Source: Cytidiella melzeri (taxonomy: Eukaryota > Basidiomycota > Agaricomycetes > Polyporales > Irpicaceae). Taken from it: a stretch of 64,000 nucleotides of DNA. The stretch covers positions 54,870 through 118,869 of the forward strand of contig JABYQR010000111.1 of NCBI GenBank assembly GCA_022592445.1, written 5' to 3'. This document shows positions 11,974-23,605 of the stretch, piece after piece (within the stretch, counting starts at the first letter, position 1; every line of letters begins with the position of its first letter). The notes beneath the pieces were generated by a model. It ran no database searches. It worked only from the letters and a program-made list of their open reading frames with translations, and was not told the DNA's origin. The translations under genes and the position numbers were made by a program.

Positions 11974-13268
11974 CTATACGTCTCGTCCGCCTTCAGACCC
12001 GAGCAGCTCTTCCAGCTTGTATCTAGGAGTCATCCAATGATACGAGGCATACCCTGCCAAGAACCGCTCCCACGTCTCCTTCTCCTTCTCCCCCTTCAAA
12101 ATAGACCTTGCCCTTTCTATCGACGCTATGACCTCGTTGACGAGCTCAGTGAGCACGGTTTCGATGTTCTTCTTGGTGATGAGCGCTCGATCGTGTACGT
12201 AGTTGTCCCTCTCGCCGGCTAGTTCCTCTTTGTAAAAGGAGAGGATGTCGCTGTAGGATGATATTGTCAGATGTCAAAGCGGGGAACACGGAGGACACCT
12301 GGCGTACTTTGCATAATTGAGGTAGATGAACGTTTCGCTGCAATGATCTAGCGTAAGACAGGATGAATCGGTAGTAGAACTTAAATGGACTCACGGGAGG
12401 ACCTGGATATGATCAAAGATATTCGGGAATGAAAACTTGTCCCATTAAGAAAGCACCGTATGCCCCACCCAATGAGTTTCGCAGCCGTTTATACTCTATA
12501 TAGGGCAAAGCTGCATCACTGAGCTTCATCCCGACGCTGTGCTTGTCAAAGAGCGTGGCATCCACGAATTCGATAGTGGCGACAACGATGTTTTTGGAGG
12601 CATAGAAAGAAAGTAGTCAGGCATCTGCCAGAGCATGTCCACCAAGCAGTCCAGTACTGGGTCGAGCTGGGGAACGTTGCCGTAGAGCCTTGCGCCAAAG
12701 CTTTCTAGAGCATCAGAGCTGACTTCGAGGTCGTCTACGCACAGTGCGAGGAGTGTGAACAAGGCGATGTGGACTTGCACGTCGACACAAGTGTGGCCAT
12801 AAGTAAGTGTTGCGATGTTGATGGAAGTTTTGAAATGGCGTTAGTAGCGAGTAGGTGCTAGTCCTTTCGCCGTCCATTTGCTGGAGCCTTCGCGGACACG
12901 CTGTTCAACCTCACTCTTTGTGATCGGCGTCATGCGCTCCATAGGTATATTTGTGCGCTGTAGGAACTCAGCGACTGAGGCGCGGGAAATTCTGCGCTGG
13001 ATACACCGGACGAGTCAGTCGACTGGGTGGCAAAAAGGGTAGAATGATGCGCACGATCTCTGCAGGGCTCATCTCTTCTTTATGTGACGCTGCGCAGGGT
13101 GGCTCAGGTGTGTACATGCTGTTCCCGTCGACGGTCCTACGAGATGGGTTAGTGAAACGGATGCCAAGAGAGCGTGGTGTAGCGTACATGTTGTGATACG
13201 AAAACGCTGAGGAGATGGGTACTGGCGTTGTGAGAGGTATTTGAGGTGCAGTATCAAACCTCGAACAT
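11974..13268 (-). pseudogene. Broken TRI5-type (trichodiene-synthase-like) terpene cyclase
   Basis: Class I sesquiterpene cyclase family using farnesyl diphosphate and Mg2+. The minus strand shows the family layout: RRISRASVAEFLQR near the N-terminus, HIALFTLLALCVDDLEV with the Asp-rich metal site, MPDYFL, and DKFSFPNIFDHIQVLP. The NSE metal triad NDILSFYKEELAGERD is formed across a spliced junction, and GYASYHWMTPRYKLEELL precedes the stop. Introns at the 3' end are normal, and the NSE site is intact. Breaks: an in-frame TAA at 12,841-12,843; a one-base loss near 12,600-12,612 leading to TGA at 12,526; a one-base gain near 12,441-12,450 that returns to the first frame; and loss of frame just after the likely ATG (13,268), near 13,258-13,265. 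Four separate lesions make a working enzyme unlikely. An upstream TATATAAC lies at the expected place. The exact product of the ancestor cannot be told from sequence. Confidence 0.78.
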
Positions 13269-14197
13269 TGTTATATAGGCCTGGCGCGACCGAGTCACCG
13301 ACGGATGACCGTGATTGCGGAATAGGCTACACCAGGCACAGGGAACTGATCTGAGTATGCTTACCAGCCATGGCTATCAAATCAACCCCTGTCGGACAAA
13401 ATCCAGCGGAGGATACATGTGCCGCGCGGACGTGCATAGTATCCTCACGGCTGCGAGTGAATTGAATGTTCTGGCTTCTACCACCGGTGGTCTATGATAA
13501 CACAATCGATAGGGCCAATCTTTCATGGCAGTGACTGTGTGTTGCCGATTTCTGTGAATGTCTCACTCGCGGAAACCTGTTACTAATCTCTGGATTTATT
13601 TCAATGCAAGTTCCATCAAGTCCTTCATACCGACCAGTTTTCGGATCCAGGGTGTGTTTTGGCAACGCTCAACGCTCAACTGCCAACGATTCTATACGCT
13701 GGTAGGAGTTGACGGGCAAATGGCGCTACTGCTCGTGGTTTCTGCGTGCTGCTAAGCATGTGTTTATGTGCACGTTATAAAAAACAGGTATGTACGTACG
13801 GCTAAAAACGCTGCATCTCCGGCGATTCTAGAGTCTCGTATCTCGGCTGTGTAAGTAGCGGATTGCATCGTAGGCCCATCTTCTAGATTGGAAAAACACA
13901 TGAGGCGCAATACAAGCGGTGTTGCTCAGCCTCGAGGAGTGAGTCCACGATGGTCACAAACTCAGGTACTCACCACTCGGCTGCACATCAAGTTTTGCAA
14001 CTTGCCCTCTTGGAAAGTATGCGAGATATTCTTCGGCCCACTGGCGAATAATCGTAAGTTGGTGAGTTGCCGCGTTCGATTGGAAAGTGGACGTGGACGT
14101 GGATGACTAAGGATCAGTCAGCTGAAATTTGGCGCTGCAGCTCACGGCCTGATCAACGTAATGGGTGGTATGACTGCCCGCGTCATTATGAAAGGTA
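13269..14197. other. Intergenic region, no gene supported
   Basis: Upstream of the cyclase relic and of the tRNA. Small ORFs only, with no recognisable product. Confidence 0.5.
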
Positions 14198-14275
14198 GCC
14201 CGTTTAGCTCAGTGGTAGAGCGCGCCACTCGTATTTGCCATGGTGAGGTCGGTTGTTCAATCCAGCCAATGGGCA
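14198..14275 (+). tRNA. tRNA-Thr (anticodon CGT) with a 6-nt intron
   Basis: Cloverleaf read by eye. The acceptor stem pairs GCCCGTT with AATGGGC (one G-T). The D arm is GCTC...GAGC with loop AGTGGTA. The anticodon stem pairs CGCCA with TGGTG. The T arm is GGTTG-TTCAATC-CAGCC, and the discriminator base is A. The sequence between the anticodon-stem arms is 13 nt instead of 7. Removing six bases after the position 3' of the anticodon leaves the normal loop CTCGTAA, so the anticodon is CGT, reading ACG. TTTTT at about 14,308 can serve as the Pol III stop. The short intron is an inference from the loop length. Confidence 0.85.
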
Positions 14276-16247
14276 CTATTCGGAAAGGCCGGCTTTCGCA
14301 ACGCGTACATTTTTGGTGACAGTCACCCACCCGGATTGAAGCTAGAACTTTGTGTTTTTGAGTCACACCATGACTGAAGTCGAGACCGTCGCTGTCACGC
14401 CGTCCGACGTTGAATGACCTTGTTGCCTCAGAAGTCAGGAATCAGAATCTCTTGTGCTCAGTCGCAAAACTCAGCCGCTTCGCGGTATATTTGCATGCGT
14501 TGCAGTCACAGTACTACAACCTGGTGAGTGCCATTGTATTTCACACCATCTGGTCGACAACATTCACAGAGAATATTTGCAGCTCATTGCCGGCTCAGAC
14601 CATGTCGGACCTTCAAGACTCCAACATCTCACAACTGGCGGAGATCAACTTTACCCTTCATTTGGACGACCTGCCCGCCTGTTTTCAACAATATGGCTCG
14701 TCTGCGAAATGGAAATATCAGTCCAGGGCCTTTGGCCCTAGCTTGTTTGTTGCTGCAGCGTGTGGAATCAAATCTCAGGACGCTGACGAGCTGCCTAGTC
14801 TTGGCCGCTTTGAACGTGGAGTCGCTCTTTTGTACCAGCCGTCGACACATATAATATCCGTGTCCGACGGGGTAGGCAAAGGAACTTTCTCTGCACTGGC
14901 GACAGAACACGTAGCATACAGACGCCTAGTGCTGCGCGACAAGGAAGCTATGTGCAGGATCTCCCTGAAATATGACGGCCTAGATTCGAGGCCGCCAGTT
15001 TCGTCTTTGAATATACTCCACTCTTCGCTGTTTTAGCGGGATGCTAGAAAATGCGTCTTAGATTGCGACTGTCACTTTTGTCGCATGTAGGAGCCGTAGG
15101 AGGGACGGGGACTTGGCAAAACAACGCACCATGCGCGCGGCACCTGACTCTGCCCTCGTTGCAGCCGCTAATTGCTCTTGGGAAGGACGCACGTGAGTCT
15201 TTCGTACATCTGTCTCATCACATCCCCTGCGTGGCAGTTCTGAAAAGAGGAGTAGAGACATCGTTTTGTCAAGTCATATCAAATATCTTGCGAGCTACAC
15301 AGAGCAAGTTGGTATCCCTGGAAGCCGACAGTCACTTTTCCGACAGGTATTCTCAAAGTTATTCAGCACCTGCGGGACATTTACTGATGAAAATGTGTTG
15401 TAGATAGCTCACCGAATGTTTCCAACTCCAAGTTGAAGCCTGAGCCTTCCGGACCTTCAGTAAGAATCATGTATTGGGTATCGCGCTGCCTGATGCACTT
15501 TACACCGCAGTTAACTGCCTCAAAGAGGCCTCAATCGACCCCGACAAGCTCCAAAACCTCGGTGGAGCTGCGTATACTCCGCGCAAGTGCTGTAACGTGC
15601 GTAGAGTGTACAGCTTATCCCATTGCGAAGATGTACTCATGTTCGTATGAAGTCTAGAGGCTATGCTTCATTGGGCAATGACTGGTGTTATATTTCAAGC
15701 CTCTCAGCAGTGATGGGCCCGTCGAAGCAAAGGGTCCCACGATCAAAGGAGTTCCGACCCCTTCGTCTTGCAAATGTGCGTACCGCGTGGCGGATACTGC
15801 GCGCATTCTTTATACACGCTTTTCTTTGGCATCAGTGCTCACTTTAGCAACCAACCACAAGCTTGGCTCCGAGGCTTCCATAGCTATCGCCATGGCACAT
15901 TTGAGCGCACAGTTGACAACCAACTACGTCCTCGACGAGTTGTTTGGCGAGTTCTAATTTGACTGTGATTTGACTGTAATTGCAGGTATACCGAAATCAC
16001 AAATTTAGCGCTGCTGTTCGTTGTCAAAAATTGGGACACGCTGAATACCTCGCAAAAGCTGGCAGAGTAAATGGCGGAAATCGCGAGTGGCAAGGTCCTC
16101 ACGCTGGGCAGATTATGACGGAAACGCGGGCCAAGATCTCGGCTGTGGATGCCTCATGACACCGCGAGTAAGTCATGTTTCGACCGATGGAATCACAACT
16201 GGCTCAATCGCAAGCCTTGGCCGCAATTAGAGACTAAAAATATAGTA
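14276..16247. other. Unresolved ORF cluster, possibly a decayed gene
   Basis: Open frames on the plus strand (14,410-15,036, 208 aa; 15,051-15,407; 15,433-15,657; 15,685-15,957) follow one another with intron-like gaps. They read as ordinary protein (for example ALPDALYTAVNCLKEA and KLGSEASIAIAMAHLSAQL, both readable near 15.5-15.9 kb). I could not build one continuous spliced frame and recognise no family. It could be a degraded gene or a lineage-specific one. Confidence 0.3.
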
Positions 16248-18769
16248 TCATGTATCAATCGAAGATTTTCCCGCCTTTTTATGCCGCCGCCGCTTGACCT
16301 TCGGAAGGTCTGTGGAGCTGCTTGCGCCGTTAGAAGGCACGGTTGTATCGTGGTCCCCCTTTCTCTTCTTAGCAATCGGTTCATCAACAACATCCTCGTC
16401 GTTCCCATCGTCCTCGCCGTCCTGACCTGCCGCTGCCTTCGCTCTCATCCGTTCCTTCTTGCCCTTCCTCTTCTTCGTCGGCTGGCCAGAAGAAAGATGG
16501 TCACTCGCGCCAAGTGCAGATTTCCGTTGTTGTAAAGACGCCTTCAGTTCCTTGAGACGCGCCCCACGAGTCTTGTCCCAGTTCGAGCCCTCTTTACGGT
16601 ACGGCGCGAGCTTCTTCAGCCCCACATATTGATTGAGCTCTGGGTCGGTGGCCATTAGGATTTCCACGGGGCTGAGGGCAAACGACTGGGGCTGAACTTT
16701 CGTGTATCGGAAGCGCGTGGGCATGTCGCCAACCTATGAAAACAGATGCATGACTTCGCTGTATCTGATCGTGTGGCAAACAGTGCTTACTATATCGTTA
16801 AACTCTAGTCCATAGAGCTCATCCATGTATTCGTCCAGCTTCTTCTTTCGCATCTCCTCTGTTCCATCCCATTCGTTGTCATCGACCACAGGCATCGCGT
16901 CGGCGTCCATCTCGTCTAGATCAACACCCTCACCCTCCTCACCTTGCTCCTTTGCTTTCTTTTTCTTCTTTTTCTTTTTCTTCTTCTTGTCTGAGGGATC
17001 GCCAGCTACATCGTCGTCTGAGATGATGTCGTCGACGTCGATGTCGTCAGTCCAAGTTGGCTTTTCGATGTCCCCGTCAAGGTCATCGTCACCATACACC
17101 CTCGACATCTGAGCGTCGTGTGCATCCGGATCCCAGTCGCCCTCGATATCAAGCTGCTGCAGCGCTGAAGATCACGAGTCAGCCTAAAAATGTGAAAAGA
17201 CAATATGCTGGGCTCACCCTCCGAATCCTCAACATTTTTACCTCCTTCTTTGCCAATTCTCTCCAGTTTCTCCCTTATCTCCTTCATCTTCAGCGACTTC
17301 AGCCTTCTGACTTCCTCTTTCTTCTTCGCTTTTTCTTGTTCCTTTCGTTCCTTCCGTCTCTCCCTAACTTCTTTTCGATGCGTATCTTCGCGTCGTATCG
17401 TAGACGCGATGTCACGTGGATATCGTGCAATTTTGTCAGCTCCTCTGAGGATGTCAGTCATAGTCAGCGATACAGAAATGTGCATGTAGCAAAATTTGCG
17501 TACGGCTCTTCGAAGCGAAAGTTGTACGAGCTTTCGAATAGATCTGCGACTTCCTCGAAACTATCATCCTCTTCTAGGCCCTCGGCGCCCACTGACTCCT
17601 CAGGTTCGTCCTTTCCATTGTCTTCGTCCGCATCGGCCCTTCCCTTTCCCTTGACTTTACTTGTACTCGAACCAGTGATTTCCTTGTACGTGGGCAGTCG
17701 TTTCGCCGAGCGGTCAATCCAACCTCGATTGAGAATGTAGCTTGAGATATAATATGTGTAAGAAACGTCAGAAAGGACAGACCAAAGCCACGCACTTCAT
17801 AAGGAACTGATGATCATCTTCTTCCTTAGTCTTCTTTGTCTGCCCAGACGTCCCCTTACCCTTCTTGACTCTCTTTGTGCTTTTCTCCCCGCTCTCCTCC
17901 TCTTCGTCTTCATCAACCTTTAGCACACCACCATAGTTACCCTCCTCCTCCACTTGGATCAATTCGTCCAAATTCTCCCCAACTTCTCTCTGCAGAAACT
18001 CCCGGTACTCCTCTTCTTCTCTCTCCAGCTCGTCTTTCGTTTTTTCTCGGGGAATGAGCAGCTCGTCTTCGTCTTCGTCCTCATCAGCATCAACAGCGGT
18101 GTGGAAGGCAGCGATGGTTTCGCTGCGCAATGCTTCCTGCTCTTTCACGTGAGTGAGCGGCTCAGGTGAGGGTGAGCGGGAAGTAGGGTTGAGCACGGAT
18201 TGAAGAGCGTGTTGTCGCATAGTCAGCGGCTTTTCCTTCTGTCGTAGCCAAGAAGAATCAGTCATTTGGGCCTCTCATTGATGTTGATCCACACCTTGTG
18301 TTTGCTAGTCCGAGTCGAAAACTTCAACTCTCCAGTCTTTTTCACTTCCTCTGCAAACTGCTCGGTTTCAAGTTGCTATCACGGCATAGTTCTGGCTGGA
18401 CATACCTTCAAATATGTCCTTCCCTTCCTCATATATGGAAGGATCTTTTTTCTTGATCCTCGCGAGTGTTCGCAGTATAGCGGCGTCCACGGCAGGTGTG
18501 AGCTCTTCGCCGTCCTCGTCCTCCGATTCTGCTTCCTCTGAGTCCTCTTCGCTGTCCTCGTCTTCCTCTGCATCAGAGCCATACTTCTCTTTCACTGAGC
18601 ACAGGTCGTTCAGCAATTTACAGCTTAATATGCAGCAGCACTTACGCTTGGCAAGTTCCTCCCTCTCCTTCCTGTACTCGAATGCCTTCGCATAATGCTC
18701 GTTTATCGTGAGCTGATTGATGTCCTCCTCCGACTCAGAATCGTCCAAGAGGGTTATCTCGCGTTTCAT
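16248..18769 (-). CDS. KRI1: KRI1-like 40S ribosome biogenesis factor (711 aa)
   Basis: Nucleolar protein needed for small-subunit rRNA processing. Eight exons on the minus strand: 18769-18646, 18594-18406, 18350-18295, 18238-17796, 17740-17504, 17444-17218, 17164-16791, 16733-16248. The sum is 2,136 nt, 711 residues plus stop. Family features: acidic N-terminus MKREITLLDDSESEED with NEHYAKAFEYRKEREEL; LKEKYGSD; YNFRFEEPG and IARYPRDIASTIR in the KRI1 core; a long basic/acidic coiled region (RRKERKEQEKAKKKEE); a lysine run of 11; the C-terminal domain GDMPTRFRYTKVQPQSF...ILMATDPELNQYVGLKKLAPYR; and a basic tail. All splice sites are GT-AG with introns of about 45-57 bp. One exon is only 56 bp. 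It is divergent from the AT-hook gene. Confidence 0.92.
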
Positions 18770-19023
18770 GTCGTATGAAGCTCACGGTAGGTTTGCAACT
18801 TTGCAAGTTGATTGAGTGAAGCGTCTTTCCTCCGTACAGTAGGAGAGTGCACCCACTGAGCTTGTTGATCGAGTCACTGCATCACACAATGTATGTAAAC
18901 GTGACACACATGTCACGCTGCTTCTACCCTCGACCACCGTGGCCTTTCTCTGCATCTCTTGTTTGCACTCAACCACGACCTCATCTTGCTTTGATTCAAA
19001 CAAAACATAACTAAAGACACGGA
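18770..19023. promoter_or_regulatory. Shared divergent promoter of KRI1 and the AT-hook gene
   Basis: 254 bp separate the two start codons, so both promoters must lie here. At about 18,900-18,917 there is a perfect inverted repeat, CGTGACA-CACA-TGTCACG, the size of a dimer binding site. No TATA box is evident. Confidence 0.55.
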
Positions 19024-20929
19024 ATGCCCAATATGCGTCTGCGTAACAGACGACCAGTGGGTGACAAACCAGCCGGAGACACGCCTCGCGCCACTGGGAA
19101 GAGAAAGGCCAGTGGTACGCCTGGTGCGCAGGAGAAGTTTGCAGAGATCGCGTCCTTGAGGAAGCTACCTGCTCTCAACATTAACTCTGTGGCAGACGAC
19201 GATGCCAATACTCAGCGTAGCCAGCTCCCGTCCAAGGCCTTGGCCGAGTCCACGCCGCTTCCTGCTCGCCTACAGCGTAGGCCTTTGGCGACGCTGCCTG
19301 GGCCGTCAAAATTGCCATCGAGACAGCACTACTCACCTCTGCCGCCGTCCTCTCCCCCTTCCGCCTCTTCAGACGATCTGGAGTACGAGAACGCGCCAAC
19401 TACTACGCGGCCACAGGCACTCCTCACTCCGCCATCCGAACCTTCTGAAGCTGGAGACGACAGCTATCTGGAGCACGAGAACAAAGAGAACGAGCTCGAG
19501 GATTGTGTAGGAAAACTTGCCATGCCTGAACCTCCAGAGGACCAGGTGGGAGTCACTCATGATAAAGAGTCATCGGAGGACGACCCCTTCGGCTTCTCTA
19601 TCTTGGAGCGTAGGCTTAAGTCTCAACGTCATGCAAAGCGACGCTCCTTTGTGTCTCCACCACAAGCACTGCCAATCAAGAAAGGCAAAGAGCCCGAGCG
19701 ACCCCGAGCACCTCTAGGTGAACTGTCCTTTGAACGTGAGGCTTCCACTTCCACTCTTAAACTCCGCCATCCTACTCCTTACCACGCGAGCGACGATCTC
19801 GAGGACATGTACCTCGATCCAAATGAACTGCCGAAGTCTGCACCTGCGGACGAAGACGACGAGAACGCGAATTTCAGTCCACCCACGGGGCTGGAAGGTA
19901 TGGAAGCTGAGATGGACGATGAGGAGGAGGCCGAACTTGCCAGAGAGGAGCAGAGAAGGTACAAAGGGAAAGCGAAGGCCAAAGCCCTTGAACCTGCGTC
20001 GTCTGTGAGCGAAATTGATCCACTTCGTACCCCCAAGCCACGGCATGTGGCCAACATCTACCCGCTGCGCTCTCCGTTCTCCTCCGTTGAAGGCACCCCT
20101 TGCGATCGTAGCCTTGCAGATTCTCCGCTGTCTTCACCATCGCCGATGAAACCTTTGACGGTATTACACACGCTTCCTGTCTTCAGCGTCAAGACAGGGA
20201 GTTCGCCAGTTAAAGCCAAAGTCGGACCGAGGCCGCTGGTCGAGCTTCCATCCTCTAAGCGACGCAGAATCACTCTTGGAAAGGAGAACAGTCTCGTCAT
20301 CGACCGCGACGATTCGGAGGATCCATTGATGGTGGCCAAGAATCTGGAGAAGCTTTTACCCAAGCGGCCTGTTGTGCGGAGGTCTGGTAGAATATCTAAA
20401 GCAGTTAACACCGTTGCGCCCAAAGCAACAGCGTCGTCCAAGAAAGGGGGTGTCGTTCAGGCCGAACCCGTACTTCAGAAACGTGGGAGAGGAAGGCCAC
20501 CTAAGAAGACCGAGGTGTATGTGCCGGACATTACGAGCCACCTGGAGCCGAGCGAGGAGGATGAGAGTCCGGAGCAGTCGCCTGTAGTGACAAGGAAGAG
20601 AGGAGCGCCTGTTGCGAAAGATACGCCAACAAAGAAGGCCAAGACTCAACGCGCTAAATTATCGCGCGCCGCACCGACTTCAAAGAGAGGGAGCTCTTCC
20701 AACAATACGCGGGCGCGAGCGAAAGCAGCCTCGAAAGGGAAGGGTAAAGCAAAGGCTAAGCCCGTGGCATTCGAGCCTGAGGACTCAGTATGCGTCTTCC
20801 TTCTTCCGAATCGTTTAGATATGCTGACAGACCTTCTAGGACGAAGCGCGGAAGCGGGAAGAACGTATCGCATTCTTCAAGAGACTGGACGAAACCAGTT
20901 TGGAGAAAGAAGATGTTTATGTCATCTAA
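19024..20929 (+). CDS. AT-hook, mostly disordered chromatin-type protein (617 aa)
   Basis: Two exons: 19024-20787 and 20840-20929, joined by a 52 bp intron whose removal replaces the read-through tail with DEARKREERIAFFKRLDE...VYVI. The protein is rich in Ser, Pro, Glu and Lys. It has a basic start (MRLRNRRPVG), several SP/TP pairs that could be CDK sites, acidic stretches, and one clear AT-hook, KRGRGRPPKK, at about residues 486-495. A Lys/Ala-rich stretch before the end resembles histone H1 tails. DNA binding in the minor groove of AT-rich DNA is expected for the AT-hook; any further role is unknown. The conserved-looking short helix in exon 2 supports the splice choice. Confidence 0.8.
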
Positions 20930-21437
20930 TATGCTTCCTATTCAATGGAGTATGTCATTTGTTTTCTACTACAAGCTAACTTCCCTCCTGGTGGAGGGTG
21001 TACAACGTATTGACGAGGCGTCGAGTGCCCGATATCACGACCGCTCTTTTTGTTTGCTGAAATCTTGTAGAGTAGTACATACTTGTCCGTTCGTTCTACC
21101 CACTGCTGTTGACCAGTCACATATACAATAGTGCTGTATGTAAACTCTAGAAAAACGGAGAATGCCAAATCTCGTATCCACGTCTATCCCACCACATCAT
21201 CCCTATGCCGCGTACTTTTTCTGCAGCCTGCTCGGACTGGGTCGAGGTCTAGCGAATCTCTCCCGCCGCGTATATTCTGACTGCCCACACTGAGCAGCTC
21301 ACGATGAACTACAAGTGCCTAAAATAGCACTGCACCGGTACCTTCCGGACGGTTGAGACCTGTGAGTACCTCCCTTTCCGCTAACATCTCCATCCATACT
21401 CATAACACGACCCTCTGGAGGCGAATGAAGGTGTAAG
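20930..21437. other. Intergenic region before GEP4
   Basis: 3' region of the AT-hook gene and promoter of GEP4. No gene seen. Confidence 0.5.
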
Positions 21438-22487
21438 ATGCCGTTCAACCTCCCGGGAACCATCGTTCCTCTACACCTCATCATCAATCCTCGTCTCGTT
21501 CTACCTTCTATGGTCGTGAAAGGTCAGCCATTTTCTTTTCGTTTCGTCCTCGTGCTCATCCTCATACATTTCAGAAAGACATCCGCCATCTTGACTTTGT
21601 TGAGCTTAGGAAGGCTGGGTATAGAGGTGCGGTGTTTGACAAGGATAATTGCTTGGTGAGTTGACGATGATAGAGGATACGACAGCAGCAAGCTTGCCAT
21701 CTGACCTGTCTCCCGATGAGTAGACCAAACCTAACAAGGATCAGCTTGTACCAGAGCTACAGGTATGCCGGGCTATGCTACTCGCTCTAGAATACTTCTG
21801 ACTTTGTCGCGGCTGTGAAGGAAGCGTGGAAAGAATGCCGCGACGCGTTCGGCGAAGGGAACGTCCTGATTGTGAGTAACTCGGCCGGCACTCGAATAGA
21901 CCCTGGTGGAATTCAAGTGAGCAGCATATGCTTGTTTTACCTGATGTTCTTTATTTACGGGTTTTCCAACAAAGGCAGAATCAGTAACTTACCACTTATC
22001 AGCGCCAGTCCTACGCCACAAGGTCTTCAAACCCTCGTACGCTTGCATATCCTCAATACGCACCTACTTTTCATCCCTTCAGAAACCCGTCAAGGACGAA
22101 GAGCTCATTGTAGTTGGCGACCGGATATTCACGGACATCGTCCTCGCCAATCGCATGTCTCGTCGTCGTGCACTACCGCCTTGGAGTCCAGACGGAGAGA
22201 AGGAAGTGTCTCGTTCAGAAGACCAAACCACGAAGAAGCGCACGATGCGTGTTGGGCCACTCTCGGTGTGGACCACTGGTGTTTGGTACAAAGAGAGCAT
22301 GGCCATGCGATATCTGGAAAAGTCATTCATGCAGAGCATCCAGCGATACATTGTTGCGGATAACGGGCTAGGGCACACGGACATCTCACGGTTCATGAAA
22401 GAACTCCCTCAACCTCCATCCTCGCCGGAGACAAAGAAGCAAGGGCTTTTCAAGAGAGTATGGGGTATACTATTGAGTGCTCGATGA
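21438..22487 (+). CDS. GEP4: GEP4-type mitochondrial phosphatidylglycerophosphatase (279 aa)
   Basis: Removes phosphate from phosphatidylglycerophosphate in cardiolipin synthesis at the inner mitochondrial membrane; HAD superfamily. Exons: 21438-21522, 21579-21655, 21724-21762, 21791-21916, 21975-22487 (840 nt). Catalytic motifs are intact: motif I FDKDNC (nucleophile D49, D51), motif II SNSAGT (S96), the motif III lysine in FKP (K128), and motif IV GDRIFTD (D158, D163). The stretch 22,039-22,082 looks like an intron but is open and in frame, and reads as family sequence (YACISSIRTYFSSL), so I keep it as coding. One intron (21,763-21,790) would be only 28 bp, which is short; the boundary there is less sure. 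The C-terminus is amphipathic. Confidence 0.9.
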
Positions 22488-23267
22488 TATTTCGCAATGA
22501 ACAAAAATATGATACCTCATTTCTTGTGCTTCCGACGGTATATATTTTTGTGCAGGTGCTGCTTCTACGCTCTTACGGGGTCGGTAGCTCTTGAGTTCCG
22601 CCCTTGCCTACAGTATGTCTTCTATTGCGTTGACTGACCTCTTGGCTACGCTTCTCCTGGTATCATCTTCACCTAAATCTGGTCTGCCACTCCAGATTAT
22701 AGGATAAGCTTCTCACCGAACCTGCATACTCTCACACTCACGCTCTTCACACACATTCAGCATCATAAGCTCTCCTAAAACACAACGGACGACACCCGCG
22801 GGAACGAGACCCGCACTCAAACGATAAGCTCCTGCAGGCACGTACTCCAGCCCCTTCGACGACAATAATAAAAAACCTCACGCTCTGGTGTTCTTCTTCT
22901 GAGTGCATTTAACCTTAACAAACCTGCCCTTCCTTCTTTGCACGACCAAATGACCGTCGCTGGTCTCACGCCGACATTGTGTGTGAGAGAAGTGGATGCT
23001 CAGCGGTCCCCGTATTGGCTCACAGCAAGGGGAGCACGGGAGCAGATGGTCCTTCTACTACGAGCGAAATTGCGCCTCGCTATATGGAGCAGCAGGAGCT
23101 GTTGAGATGGCATGTAGTATGAATTTCGCTTTTGGATTTTCATTTGACTGCATTCGTGCGAGAAGGTGGCCACGCTTCAGCTGGTAGTGGTGTGGTTGAC
23201 TGATGATTTCATTTCTACAGGGACCTTTTCAATGGGCGCAAGTACGGAGAGACAGTCGTATGCATAC
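22488..23267. other. Intergenic region, no gene supported
   Basis: Pyrimidine-rich 3' region of GEP4 and short ORFs. No domain recognised. Confidence 0.5.
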
Positions 23268-23605
23268 GGGGTTACGCTGTGCCCAGGTTCAAGGATGGTA
23301 AAACGTTCGAAGGGGGGACGTACCAGATTGGCGGGAGGTGAGAACTTCTTCGAGGTGTAAGCAGTCTACTGATTGCGAAGAAATTGTAAGATTATAACAG
23401 ACAACGGCACCTCAGCTGAACCTAGGCATACCACGATAGTCGTTCAAGTACTGGCGGGAAATTTTCATATGAGGTTGGCTTGTGCCCAGGTTGGAGCATT
23501 CGATGGGGCACGTACCAGATTGGTCAAACGAGGTGATAGGAAAGTGCATACGAACAAAGTTGTAAAATAATGACTGACAACGCACCTGAGGCACACCCCA
23601 AGATA
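23268..23605 (+). repeat. Diverged tandem duplication with a short repeated coding-like motif
   Basis: Two blocks, about 23,272-23,425 and 23,468-23,600, share GTGCCCAGGTT..., ACGTACCAGATTGG, TTGTAA(A/G)AT.A, and GACAACG.CACCT in the same order. The first block lies in an open frame (FKDGKTFEGGTYQIGGR followed by a stop). The second block has lost this frame. It looks like an old local duplication of a small gene end; the product is unknown. Confidence 0.5.

Noticed and set aside
17057..17740. 227-residue plus-strand ORF
   Set aside because: Antisense to KRI1 exons 5-7; composition is the mirror of Lys/Glu-rich coding sequence.
22039..22082. Intron in GEP4 (GTACGC...TTCAG)
   Set aside because: The stretch is open, in frame, and reads like the family; removing it breaks the frame.
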